In this document: positions 50,601-62,380 of the stretch, piece by piece
Layout of the letters: every line of letters starts with the position of its first letter
Numbering within the stretch: position 1 is the first letter of the stretch
The notes under the pieces: generated by a model
What the model saw: only the letters and a program-made list of their open reading frames with translations
What the model was told of the DNA's origin: nothing
Databases searched by the model: none
Program-made: the position numbers and the translations under genes
Assembly: GCA_018697195.1 (NCBI GenBank)
Contig: CM031858.1
Span: 87,759,277 to 87,823,276, forward strand
DNA: 64,000 bases
Source: Certhia americana
Taxonomy: Eukaryota; Chordata; Aves; Passeriformes; Certhiidae
Direction of reading: 5' to 3'

Positions 50601-50627
50601 CCTCCAATATGAATCCTGGTGCAGTGG
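47611..50627. other. Mostly unique non-coding sequence
   Basis: No gene was recognised. Apart from the doubtful CR1-like trace listed at 48977-49030, no repeat family was seen. Confidence 0.5.
48977..49030 (-). mobile_element. Possible CR1 terminal fragment, antisense, very diverged
   Basis: TAGAATCATTCAATGAAAAT, then CATTTGGGCTTGTAGCTGGA and AGGAACACAGTCC, resemble the inverted CR1 terminus (AGAATCATAGAATCATT...GGTTGGAAGGGACC...GTCC). The match is short and broken by an insertion, so it could be chance. Confidence 0.3.
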
Positions 50628-51210
50628 AATAATAGAATTGTTGAGTTTGGAAGAGATCTCTAAGGTCATCAAGTCCAACCATTAACCCAATTCTGCCAAG
50701 TCCTTGTTACTATACTATGTCCCTAGGTGCCACATCCTCCGGTCTTTTAAACACCTCCAGGGATGGTGACTCAACATCTTTCTTGGGCAGCCTGTGCCAA
50801 TGCTTGACAAACCCTTCCTAGTGAAAAATTTTTCTCTAATCTAAACCTCCTCTGCCACAACTTGAGGCCACTTCCTCTTATCCTTTCATTTGAGATATGG
50901 GAGAAGAGACTGACCCCCACCTGGCCACAACCTTCTTTCAGGTTATAGAACAACAAAATCCCCCAGAGCTTCCTCTTCTACAGGCTGAACAACCCCAGCT
51001 CCCTCAGCCACCCCTCTTCAGACTTGTGTTCCAGACCTTTCAGCACCTTTGTTGCCTTTCCCTGGATATGCCCAAGCACCATAGTGTCTTTCTTGTAGGA
51101 AAAGGCCCAAAACTGAACACAGGATTTGAGTGCTGAGTACAGGGGAAGAATCACTTCCCTGGTCCTGCTGCCACGCTACTTCCTGTACAGGCCAGGATGC
51201 CACTGGCCAT
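50628..51210 (-). mobile_element. CR1 LINE 3' region, antisense, about 580 bp
   Basis: This is the longest well-preserved CR1 copy. On the + strand the reverse-complement blocks appear in order: AATAGAATTGTTGAGTTTGG, AGGTCATCAAGTCCAACC, ACACCTCCAGGGATGGTGAC, TTGGGCAGCCTGTGCCAATG, TTTCTCTAATCTAAACCTCC, CTTGAGGCCACTTCCTCTTA, TACAGGCTGAACAACCCCAG, CTCCCTCAGCCACCCCTCTT, TGTTGCCTTTCCCTGGATAT and, at the right, TCCCTGGTCCTGCTGCCACG with ACAGGCCAGGATGCCACTGG. It includes the 3' UTR and reaches into the end of the ORF2 region but is broken by stops. The CR1 tail is reduced to a single ATAGAATTG-like unit. Two open frames across it (50771-50956 minus, 50897-51136 plus) are shadows of the repeat. Confidence 0.95.
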
Positions 51211-52559
51211 GGAAACAGCAGGTGCCCAGGAAAATCAGGTTAGGTTGGTTTTTTTTAATTGACAAAGTTACATTTTAATGGAAAGAATGGAAGCATCAAG
51301 TGCCTGATTTTTGATCCCACAGCTTTCACTGTGAGCCAGAGAAACACACTGGCTCAGGCCACACAGGTGGCAAGATGTTCTCTCTTACAAACTCTGTAAG
51401 ACCAACAGATTCCTAGAAATTGCTGCTGTACATGTTTTGTTTCTTTGTGCCCCATTGTTTTTTTCTCTTTGGCTTTTGCATGTCTGTTTGCATTCCTTCA
51501 TCCTGAATCTTTTCTGCAGTTTCTTATACACACCCGTGCCCAGTACAGCATAATACAGCTTGATTGGCCCACAATCAACACTTCATAATAAAAATCACGT
51601 ACTATTGTCTGATATAAGTCAGACAGATTGGAGAATAATTTATTTTTTTTTCTCTCTCATACCAAGAAATGTGAAGACACTTTGGTATTTCTGCTATAAT
51701 GCTGTGTGTCACTTTGAAGACCTTCAGAGGTCACTGCATTGCAAATAGCTATCAATTTGTATGACTTGAGCAAGCTTTATGAAGCAGTTTTTGCATGTAG
51801 CATAACTGCAATAAGCACCAATTTTGCCTATAAACAGGTATTACTTCCCATTCTTTAGGGATTTCTTTGGTAGGAGGAATTATATTAAAAATAGACACTT
51901 TTAGTTTTGCAATTATCTCAGAAACCAAGTTTAAAATACAGTTTTAAGGATAACCCCTTACTGACAATGGATTTTGCATCAAATTTTCTTCTCTGTTCTG
52001 TGCAGACTATTTTTAAGTAGTGGGGTAGGGTATCGCTCTATGAGGTCAGCTGAGATTTTGGATTAAAGTCCTTCACTGTGTAACTTTCCAAATCTTACTC
52101 TCCATTTCCTTGCCCTTCCTACAGGCTGCCTTTTTCAACAGGTTTTTATCTTCAACAATCAGATAATACACTTCAGTGCCACAAAGCCTCAGCATCACAA
52201 AATTATAGACAGATATAGTCTTGATGGTATGATGATGTGTTCATCTCTTTTCTTAAAAAAAAAGAAAAAGTTAAACTCTACACAAAACAAAACATGCATA
52301 CATTAGAAATTTGTACTAAAATAAGACAAACAAACTTCTGCCTCCCTCAAGAGGGCTGTATTACTTAAAAGGTGTCATTACCTGGGCAGGCAGAGGAGAA
52401 CCCTACCCACATTGCAAAAAGACTACAAAGGCATCTCACTGTGAGATGCTCTGTCTACAACACTTTTGAAGGGGAAATCTGTAGACCTTTACCCACCAGT
52501 TCTCTCTTCAGTGGCACTCCTGTGGCTTCTAGAAAAGGCATTGAGCTAACATCAGACTT
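51211..52559. other. Unique non-coding sequence
   Basis: No gene or repeat recognised. T-rich and A-rich short runs are common. Confidence 0.5.
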
Positions 52560-53152
52560 TAAATAGTTATTCCCAGCTGGCAGCTAAGAACCAGGGAGCT
52601 GCTTTCTCACTCCCCACCCCCACCTTTCCCTTGGTAGGATGGGGAAGAGAATTTGAAAAAAAAAAAATAAGGATAAAACCTGTGAGATAAGAACACAGTT
52701 TAATAAATGAAAAAAAACCCATTCTTCTCTTCCTCCTCATCATCATAATGTAAGGAAAATGAAGGTAACACAAACATAGAGGAAAAAGCCCCAAGAAACA
52801 CAACTGATGCATGATACAGTTGCTCACCACATGCTGACAGATGCCAGACCCTGTTCCTGAGCAGTGATCAGCCCCTCCCAGTAACCCTCCCAGTTTATAT
52901 ACTGGGCATGACGTTCTGTGGTATGGAATATCCCTTTGGACAGTTTGGGTCAGCTGTCCCAGCTATGCTACCACCCAGCACCTCCTCACTGGCAGACCAT
53001 GGAATGCTCAAAGTCCTTGACTTGAGGTAAACTCTGCTGAGCAACAACCAAACCATCAGTGTGCTACCATTAGTTCCATGCTAAGCCCAAAACACAGCTC
53101 TGTACCAGCTACTAGGAGAAAAATTAACTTTATCCCATCTGAAACCAGAACA
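52560..53152 (-). mobile_element. Solo LTR of an endogenous retrovirus (ERVL-type), antisense
   Basis: Read on the minus strand from 53152, the element starts TGTTCTGGTTTC, runs through GATAAAGTTAATTTTTC and CTAGTAGCTGGTACAGAG, a U3 with CTGACCCAAACTG and GGATATTCCATACCACAGAA, a TATA-like CCAGTATATAAACTGGG (about 52890-52906), a polyadenylation-type ATTAAA signal near 52690 and the U5 block TTCTTATCTCACAGGTTTT...CTCTTCCCCATCC...GGGGAGTGAG...TTCTTAGCTGCCAGCTGGG. This order and wording match a very common bird LTR family that I associate with ERVL. The CA end expected near 52557 is eroded to AATAACTATTT and no target-site duplication could be seen. No internal viral sequence adjoins it. An 87-codon minus-strand frame inside (52567-52830) is spurious. 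Confidence 0.85.
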
Positions 53153-54269
53153 CTTAGCTAAGTATAATGCAGCAAGGTGAAGTAAGAAGGAAACTTTTCT
53201 TCTGGACATTTAGTCAGTAAAAGCAAAACTGTAAGAGGAAAAAGCCAGACACCAGTCATTATGGCTTACCATTAATCAAAGAGCAAAGCAAAACTGGAGA
53301 GTCAGCCAAGAAGTGAAGTCATGCTGAGCAACATAAAGTCACCTTCTAGACGAAATCCTTATGTGACACTATTGCTGGTATGTCCCATCCAGGTGGTGTG
53401 GTTCTCCATGTCAGCATCCTATCAGACGTGGTTTTTCTCTAGTCCTGAGCAGGTTAGGCATTAAAAAGCCTCTCACACACCATGAACAGGACTAAGCTGG
53501 TCCACAAACTCGAACATGACAGGGATTTTTAGAGAAAGTTTCCAAAATTTCTGTCTTGATTTTGAAAATAGCTAACTTGTTTCCGCTAAGGCTGGATCCC
53601 TCCTTTCTTCAGACGTAAATTCAAACGAGTTAGTCTGAGGCATCCATGCAGCATGAAAAGCATCTCATCCTCATATTTACTGTCAGGCAAGGCTAAAATA
53701 ATTCTTTGTATGAACACTAGTGAGGACTTGACTGGTAGGAGGAGCCTTTGATGAAAGATGATAAATTAAAAGTCTAACAAGCAAGAAAGGCCTATAGACT
53801 TGTCTCCCCTGCAATTAGGGTGAACGCGCAATGTAGGAGTGTCTTGTACCCAATTTTTTCTCAATTTCTGCTGTATTTAGGTCAATTTGTAGTTTGGATT
53901 GGGAGCAGTGCAGTCCCAGTGTCAGAGACACACTAGCTAAAGCTGTAAAAATAATAATAATAATAACTCAGGCAATACCATCTGCCTCTGCTGTTCATCT
54001 CCCTTAATGATTTTTGGCTTTGGCTGGTGGCTGAGCAGAAAGAGCATCACAGAATTAACTCATCACTTCTGATACTCCCTGCAGCACCAGGCAGGGTCCT
54101 GCTAGGTCTGACACTCACTAAGAGAGTCAGCCCAGTGCCATCTTCGACTTCAGAGCCATCCTGGATCATCACCAAAAACCAAAATCAGGAGAAATCCAGG
54201 ATTTTATTCCCTATTACAATTAGTTAAGTTACTAAATCAAATGACATGTACTTGGAGTTGTGCAAAGCC
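53153..54269. other. Unique non-coding sequence with (AAT)n
   Basis: Apart from an (AAT)6-like run at 53949-53966, no repeat or gene was recognised. Confidence 0.5.
53949..53966 (+). repeat. (AAT)n short tandem repeat
   Basis: About six perfect AAT/ATA units follow AAAA. Confidence 0.85.
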
Positions 54270-54459
54270 TTTGACACTGGGGATGCTAGAACAGGTTGCC
54301 CAGAGAAATTGTGGATGCCCCATCCCTGGTAATGTTCAAGGCCAGGTGGGATGTGGGTTTGTCCGCCCTGCTCTTGTGGGTGGCATACGTGTTTATGGCA
54401 GAGGGTTGGCGCTAGAACATCTTTGAGGTTCTTCCAACATAAATCATTCTATGATTCTG
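54270..54459 (+). mobile_element. CR1 LINE 3' end, 5'-truncated
   Basis: The copy contains AGAACAGGTTGCCCAGAGAA, TTGTGGATGCCCCATCCCTG, GTTCAAGGCCAGGTGGGATG, TATGGCAGAGGGTTGG, CATCTTTGAGGTTCTTCCAA and ATCATTCTATGATTCTGC. It is one of the better-preserved CR1 3' ends in this window. The tail retains one and a half ATTCTATG units. A 61-codon open frame across it (54241-54426) is not a gene. Confidence 0.93.
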
Positions 54460-55828
54460 CAGACCTTTCTGATAACTTCACAGCATAACAAACAAGGAAT
54501 CTTTCAGAAAAAGATCCCTTCAGTAGTTGTCTTGCTAAATGCTCAGCAGCTGTTAGAGGAAAAGAAATTTGTATCTCTACACCTTCAGGCCTCATGGCTT
54601 GGCTCAGCAGTCAGTTTTCAAAGCCACATTTAAAAGGATTGCTAACTACTCTTTGCTATTATCTGTCACTAGACATTACTTTTGCGGTCTAGATTGTACA
54701 TTGGAGTTTTTTGGAGAATGTTAATGATGTAATGGTAGGGGAGGGGAACCTTTTGATGCCACAGTAACTGAAGAGAGGGAAATGAAGCCAAAATATTGCA
54801 AGCCAGTAATAAATTTAACAAACCAATACAATCAAGTGGAGCAAAATTCACTTTAAGTGGTTTTGTGTTTGCATTCACCATCAACATCTCATTTATGCAA
54901 TTATTGTAATATTGATCCTTTTGCAAAGGGAAAAAATGTAGTGATTTTTTTATTTTTAAAAAAAAGAATAATTTTTTAAAATGTTCTTGTAAAAAGGAAT
55001 GGGCTTAAAGATTTCAAAAACATTTCATTATCCTAAAGTCTGGAGCTTAATTATTTACCTATTATTTATCTAAATCTCACTCTGCTCATCCAAATCACTT
55101 ATGAGAAGAACTTGGTTTATTCCTTTCTCTTGGAGCTGCATTGTATAGGCATTTGCAGATATGAAAAGTGGACAAAATTTCTGGAAACACTGTGTTCCTA
55201 AAGAAAATTGTATTCATTTAGGAGGGTTTTCTGAAATATCTAAATAGCTTTTGATTTATTTCTGCACGTTTCAGCTCACTGTGATACCTCTGCAGAGCTC
55301 ACCATGTGTGTATTTGAATCCCAAATGTCTTGGAAAATAGACAAAAGATATTTCAACCACCTCTCCCAGTTCGTTTTACTGAGGATTTCATAATTCATCT
55401 GCATTTTGGAAATCTTTTGCATACATTTTAAGTAAATATATTTCTGTAAAACACTCTCCAGGGATAAGTGCAGTTCTGAGAACCTCTAGGAGAACCTGGG
55501 CAGATCTATCTCAAGTAGACTGTTGTCTTTTCATGAGGGAAAATGTTAACTGTTTCAGTTTCAGGCTCAGTGCATCTCCTGATGTCCACTGAGTTTGTGT
55601 CCAACCAGTATGTAGTGCTTGCCTCTGATTCCACAAAGTCACCACCTATTTTACAGTTTTAACATAGGTAAACTAAACCTAGATTGAACATTTATGCTAT
55701 TCCAGCAAGTTGTAATGCAAGTCAGTCTGTCAGTCATGCCCCCACACAATTCTATTCCATTTGATTGCCAGATACAAGCAATTTAAAAACAAGTGCTCCT
55801 AAAATGGTTTGATTGCTCTTCTTGTAAG
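54460..55828. other. Unique A/T-rich non-coding sequence
   Basis: No gene or repeat recognised. T/A runs lie at 54936-54985. Confidence 0.5.
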
Positions 55829-55853
55829 TAATCAATTACTCCTTAATTGATTA
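55829..55853. repeat. Perfect 10-bp TAATCAATTA inverted repeat
   Basis: TAATCAATTA (55829-55838) and TAATTGATTA (55844-55853) are exact inverted copies 5 bp apart. Each arm contains TAAT/ATTA and TGATT words that resemble homeodomain-type recognition cores. In A/T-rich DNA such an arrangement can occur by chance, so a regulatory role is only a suggestion. Confidence 0.6.
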
Positions 55854-58800
55854 ACAAATATATAATTATATGATGTCTCTTGTATCATCTGTCTCTCTTT
55901 TTTGTCCATGTACTCAAAATATATATCTTCCCTATAAGAACCCCTCCTCCTTGCAAGCAGTACAAAATGATCCTCAGTCAACAGCTGAGATTGCTTCCAG
56001 CACAGAGTAGCCTAGTTCAGCAATGGCCTTTGATAGCAAGCTCTGATCAGGGCAGGCCTAGCAATCCCTCTGAGCATGGGAATTCTTGACTTTCAGATGG
56101 GACTGGAATGAACTCTATTCATATCAACCTGCTCAGCAGCACCTGAGAATAACAGGGACTGCAGTGCTGTGGGGGCTGTCAAATACTGGGTGCTTTGGTT
56201 AGGCATGAGCAGAACATACTTGATGAAAGATAGTTGGTGAATCACTCATAAACCAGCTTGTTACCACTAATGAAAAGATAAAAACTGAATTTCGTGTTGT
56301 TAGGGAACCTCCCCTGGAAAAAAGGTCAGACTTCAGTGGACCACTTCTGCCAAGTGTCTATAACCTTGTATAGCTCTGGAGAATGCCATTTCTATGTCAA
56401 TTCAATCTGATCTAGGAATGCATTGCTGCTGAAAATGATGTCCCATTCCCTCTTCTGACTTGTGGCTTCAGGTCCCTCTGCCTGACTTGTCGGAATGCAA
56501 GCAAAAGGGCAGGAAAACATGAGGCAGGGAGAGGAACTCCTGACTGGGGCTTGCTTGGTGCAGAGCAATAGCCAGGCTGCCAGCTGAAAGGACAGCCCTT
56601 GCTGTCTGGTGAAATACACAGAGAAGAATCATACTGAAAGCTTTCAAACTGCTAATAGCACAAAGTAGGCAATGCACTGCAGGAGTAGCACAAATCTCCT
56701 TTCTGCAGTGAGCACTACTGCATTGTCTAGAGGGAGTCTGCTGCAAAGGCAGAAGTTGTCACGGCAGAGCAACAGAAGTGCAACAGCAGCATGTTTGCAC
56801 TGAATTCAACTTTCAATAAATGGGAGTTGGTTAAGCTTGATGTCTCCATATCAGCTATCTTTTGAGGTTTTGCCTTTGAAATTTTCACTGCAGGCAAGAA
56901 CAACAGATAAAGTCCCAGATACACTTAGGAAAGTGATCTTAAATTATTGTGTTTGAAGGAATTTAAGCCATCTCTTTCACAAGTGCTTATCCACAAGCAC
57001 ATTCAATTTCTGTCATCCTACTGCACAATTTCAGACCAGAGCTTTGTCTTTCCACTTCCTCAGTATGCTGCTTTCTGACTTCCTTGTGTTGCATTTCTAC
57101 CCAGCATTCATCCCCCAGGGTGAAGGACTTGTGTGAGGGAGTTTAGTCCTGGCAAAGGGTCACTCAGAACAAGCACAGGGACCATGAGCTACCCCTCACA
57201 AGGGACCGAGTTTATGTGTGCAAGCAGCCCCATGAGAATGGCCTGCAGCACCTTTCTCTTCATCTGGAGCACATCTGAGCAAGGTTATTTAGCAGCTGGA
57301 CTGCCTTTCTGTCAGCTCAGGACAAATGCCAGTGCAGAGCAGTTTCATGGAGTGGAGTAATTCAGTGTAATTCAGTGGGGTGATTGCTGCCTGGGATACC
57401 TGAGCTTTCATACAACCGCAGGGACAGCTCCTTTCTGCCTAAGACTTGCTTTGGAACAGCAGAAAGCACATCAGAGCTTTAGCAGAACATGGCCTCTTTA
57501 GTCCTCTCCTCATAGAAAGATTGTATGTTTAAGACATCACAACAGCATTTAGACACTTCCCTCAATCAAAAAAACCAAACCAAAACAAAAAACAAAACAA
57601 AAAAAAACAACCCACAAGTACCCATATTTCAGAAGGATTTCACCATTTCACCAGGGAAAAGTCTGAAATCAGTAGCTCAGATGCTCTTCGTACATCAACA
57701 TGTGGAGCTGTTGTAGAAGTGTTGCTCTTCTGCTGTCTTTTCAGCTTCAGGAGCTTGCTAAGCTTTGCTGTAATACATCTTCTACTAGAAACAAAGAGAA
57801 ACGGGAAAGCAGCTGCCGTTGAATAAAAAGGTTGATAGCTGTAATAGCAATGCAGAATCTCTGATGCTGGTTCTCAATCCAAGGCATTCATTATCTTGCT
57901 CTAACACCAGCATTTTTCCTATTCCTACCTGCTGCTGCAACTACAGCCTTGTTTACCATTTATTTTAGGAAAGGATGTTTATGAGATAATTCCTCTCTCT
58001 TCATATGCATAATAAAGAATAAATTAATAACAACACTAATAAAGCAGCTACATTATTATAAGTTCTTTTCTTTATTGCTAGCATAAATCATGAATGCCCC
58101 TCCACCTAATTTATAACACAGAGCACAATTCTTGCTCATAACTCAGAACTTTCAATTATTTTTTCATTTTATAGCAACTTACCTTCTCTACCTGCTCCTA
58201 TGTCCCCAACAATTCTACTGCCTGCAGTAAACTAGAAGCAAAGCATGCTTTACAACTTGTAGAAATTACATTGCTACTTCAAAATTTAAGCAAAGCATTA
58301 ACAAAGTTATTCCTATCAAGTGGGTTAGCACTACATATTTCTTCCTAAATGATGGTGTAATTAGTCCTCATCAACCTTCAGACTTCCATACCAACAGCTG
58401 GAACTGCTTTCACTATTACTTCCTGGCAAGTATTGTGAATGATGACTACAGAAATCCTGTGACATTCAGAACTTTGACATGATGAAAATTGATCTTTATT
58501 TTAGGAACATGGGAGCAAGCAAATGTGAATGTTAATGTAATTAAAGACTTGCCAGTTGGGGAATGTTGGGCACAAGGCTTGAACTTAGGACTGACATCAC
58601 TTTTTCACAGCTGTGATGTATGTGTTTAGAGAGAAGAGTGATGCACTGAATTCTAAACCATTTAACATTTGCAAATAGGTGTCATGCTCACTCTGTGTAG
58701 TAGGGTGAAATTCCAAATGAAGCCACCAAACTCACTTCCATCTTGTACTCGGGCTATTTTGCCTGCCTTTGCTTCTACATGGTTCAGGTCTGCTAGTTCC

Positions 58801-61800
58801 AGTGCTGGAGCTGAGGGCAAACCATAAAATCTGGAAACACATTCAGTTTTCCACACTGTTCTCTATTTTGATCTTATAAGTCAGAAGAGGATTTCCCCTT
58901 CCCAATTTTCTTTGCTTGTGGCCAGCAGGAGAACATATTGCAGCCAAAAAAAAGACATTTCATATATGTTAACCTAATCTCAGGCACAAGGAGTATATTT
59001 CTTCTAAAAAAAAGTCTTAATGTAAGACTAATGACTTATGCAATTGGGCTAAAGAAATAAAAAACAGAACATGATCCTTTCTATTTATCTACAAATATTT
59101 CTGATTTGGCAGAAGATGGTACATGACTGTGTCACAGGATGTGAAGTATTCAAACACTGAAATGCTTGGAAAAACATGATGTCTGGGAGCAAATTTACTT
59201 CCAGGGTAAGTGTTTCACAGGCGTTTATTGCATACCCAACATACTGAGCCCAACCTTTAGACTGGCATCTGCCAGAAGAACTGGCCGTTACCTCCTTTTC
59301 ATTTTACTTCAGGCAGAAATTAATTCATTAGCAGCTGAAGATACCCAACATTCATATCCCATCTAAGAGAGGCCTAAGAAGCAAAAGCAAAAAATCTGCT
59401 GTTGTCTTTCAAGGTCAAAGGTGTGGAATTAATCCCTGGGGTTAAGTGTGTAACTTAACCCAAATATTACTCTTCTTTCCCCCAACCCAAGCTTATAAGA
59501 CTATGAGGAACAGGAGGGGTTAAAGCCCAAAGTGGAAATACCCCATCCAGGTGCTCAGGAGAACCGCAGGTATTCAGTAGGTCATGAATTTAGATCTGAT
59601 AAATTCTATCTGATCTGATAGCATTTAGAATATTTCTCTGATGTACTTCCCTTATAGGCAGCACCTCTCTAGTCTTCCCTCCCAATTACAGCTTGTCTCC
59701 TTGAGCCTCAGAAGAGAAAGAAAAGTGGATGAATCTTTCTCTTTGAGACTGAAAATGGGATGTGATTTCCCTCAGCCAGAAATAAACAGGTAGGTCTGTG
59801 GGCCTCAGGCCCAGTCCAATTTTTCTCATCCCTTCTTTACCTCAGGGAGTATGACAGCAGCAGGGAAGTGCCTCCTGTCAGGCATCCCAGGGCAAGAGTA
59901 GGGCACTCACACCCTGAAGGGACTTTTCTTCTCAAGGGGCTTCAGCACTGGCTCTGTCCTTCGAACCCCTTGGCCCACTTCTGTAAGGATAGGGAGTTCA
60001 AACATCACCTCTCCAGAGAGGAGGTGCAAGGCATAGGCAACAAGAAAGAAAGAGACTGCTCCCACCACTCCTTGAGGCCAGCCTTGAGGACTAAGAACAG
60101 CCTGTCCATCTGTTCAGTTCACTCGATAGGCACCAGCATATTGCAGTGGGATGCACTGAAATGAAAACACCCTTCATCTACGCTTCCAGTGAGCTATGTT
60201 GTGGCATCCCTCATTTCTCCTCCATTTTTCCTTTTGCAGGAAATGCAGGAGAGGATCTCATCTGCTGTGAAAGGCAGTTCACCCCCGCTTACTGAATTTA
60301 CCTTATTTATAATGAGTTTCAGCATACTTTCATGGAAGGTTTACATGCACTTAGCTTGATCCTCATTTTACTCAGTTCATTAAACTTATAATGAAGATAA
60401 AGCTCAAGTACTAGGACTACTTGTGAGCTGATCATGGCTAAAGTGGAACACCCATTAAAGCCCAAACTAACTGCTTAGGTAGACTTTCTAGTTATGAAAC
60501 TCTCCATCTAAAGATTTCACCATCTTAACAAGTCCTATTTCCTTCATGTACGTAATAAAAATTAATCTATTAATCTTCAATGTGCACATCCCCAGAAAGA
60601 AATGAGAAGGAACATTTTAATTTTCAATCAGTATTTCTGGTGGATGAACACAATTAAGTACTGTCATATAAAACATCTGTGATAGCTTAAGGGCGTAGAG
60701 TAAAACTACATGAATAAATAAAAGAGCCAGCGAATGAATCATAAAGACTTGCTTTGAAACCACTGAATTCTTCTTTAAGATAATAAACCAGGATTAACCT
60801 AAACACATGCACATATTTGTGTGTACATACCTATGTGTTCAACCTGCATTTCACATCCCTTCAAAAACATCCACCTCTTTTTTAACCAGTGAGCACTCAT
60901 ACAGTTATGTGATCTATTCCAAGCAGCGAGAAAATGCAGGTAATCAAAACATTATGTTGAAATATTTATAAAAATTAATTTATAAATATACAAATTCTGC
61001 CCCATTTCCTGTTACAAAGGCTGTTCCACAACACCAATTGTAAAATCTTGCTTTCCATTATGTCCCACATGTCTGTTCCAGGCAAGCTCCAAGCTCTCCA
61101 TGCATCTTGGACAACCCTGGCAGAAAAACAAAAATGTGATTTGGGTGAAGATGGGACAAATGGTCAACTTGCAGAAGTCAAGAAATAAAAACTGTGGGGC
61201 TGCCTGGTCACAGTGGTGGGAGGAGAAGTTGAAATGGATGGTACAGGAGCATCAGGAGACACTGGATAATGTTTAGACAAGCAGGAAGGATATAATGAGA
61301 AATAATCTAGAGTGATGAAATCCTAGGACAGAAACAATGACAGATATAAGAGAGATATTTACTGTTGAAAAGGAGCAATAGGAGGTAGACAGGGAATGAG
61401 GGCTGATGTCCCTGAACCAAAACAAGAGTGGAGTAGAGCATGGAGATCAGCTGAAGATTGGATGGGATTCACCAAGCAAATATGTTGATAAAAAGCAAAT
61501 AAAGAGACTTGAAAAAGATTTCTGTAGATAGGTCTGAAGAAAAAAGGTGTGTCATAAAGTGGTGTTGCTAAAGCAAAAAAGGACAGAAAACATATCTCTA
61601 CATGCAAATTTATTTACTTTTCATTGCATATTTTTTGGAAGGGTGGGATTAATTTTTCATTTCTATTGAACACTTGGATTAACTTTTTTTTTCATTTTTA
61701 AAAGTATTTTGGTGTGTAGAATTTATCCTCTGCAAACTCCCACAATGACATGTACCTATGTCACAAAGAAAAGAACTGCTGAAAGATAAAAAGTACTAGC

Positions 61801-62340
61801 TAAAAGAGTGTTAATGAATTCTTCAGGGCTTTGAAAAATGATGAGTAACAACCATCAAAACAAATATACTCGCTGAAGAATATTTTTAAACTGACTTGTT
61901 CAGGGAAGACTTTTCCCAGACATATTTATTATAAAATACTGTGAAGTGGTTTGTCTGGATTTTGAAGAAGAATAGCCTGGAAGCTAAATCATAACGAAGT
62001 CTATAATGAAAAAGAAAAATGTGCAAATAGACCATATTAAAAATTGCTTATTAAATTTTAGTATTCTCAAAATGTTGTTTACTGTATATTTTATCTTTCC
62101 TGATGGCAGATCTAATTTTTTCCTATCTGTCAGAACTATTTCACTTACAGTATTTGTAGCTTAAACACTTTCTCAGTGGCAGCAATTGTATTTCTCTGTT
62201 GTCTCATCACCTGCTCCCATTCAGGTATAAGTTTTAGCTGTGGCAATATAAAGTTAAATGTGCTTGAATATTGTTTCACAAGATCTATGGAGGCTTTAGA
62301 TTTCATTAAAAGTTTATGCATTCTGCTGAATATATGTACT
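55854..62340. other. Unique non-coding sequence, largely A/T-rich
   Basis: No gene or repeat family recognised. An A/CAAA low-complexity tract lies at 57568-57611. The stretch about 57960-58200 is A/T-rich with many TAAT and ATAAA words. Open frames are at most 98 codons and unrelated to known proteins. Confidence 0.5.
57568..57611 (+). repeat. A-rich (CAAA)n low-complexity tract
   Basis: Only A and C residues occur, mostly A, with CAAA and CCAAA units and a terminal A9 run. It encodes an artefactual Lys/Asn/Gln/Thr-rich peptide in a 63-codon frame. Confidence 0.85.
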
Positions 62341-62380
62341 ATTTCAGCAGTGTGAGATTTATTTCAGCAGTGTGGGAATA
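62341..62380 (+). repeat. 20-bp tandem duplication
   Basis: ATTTCAGCAGTGTG is repeated exactly at a period of 20 bp (62341 and 62361), with the following GAxTx/GGAATA positions diverged. Confidence 0.75.

Noticed and set aside
52567..52830. 87-codon minus-strand open frame
   Set aside because: It lies inside the antisense LTR, in the presumed R/U5 part, and is not a viral gene.
59439..59461. 9-bp inverted repeat GGGTTAAGT/ACTTAACCC
   Set aside because: Perfect but short; a few such pairs are expected by chance in a window of this size.
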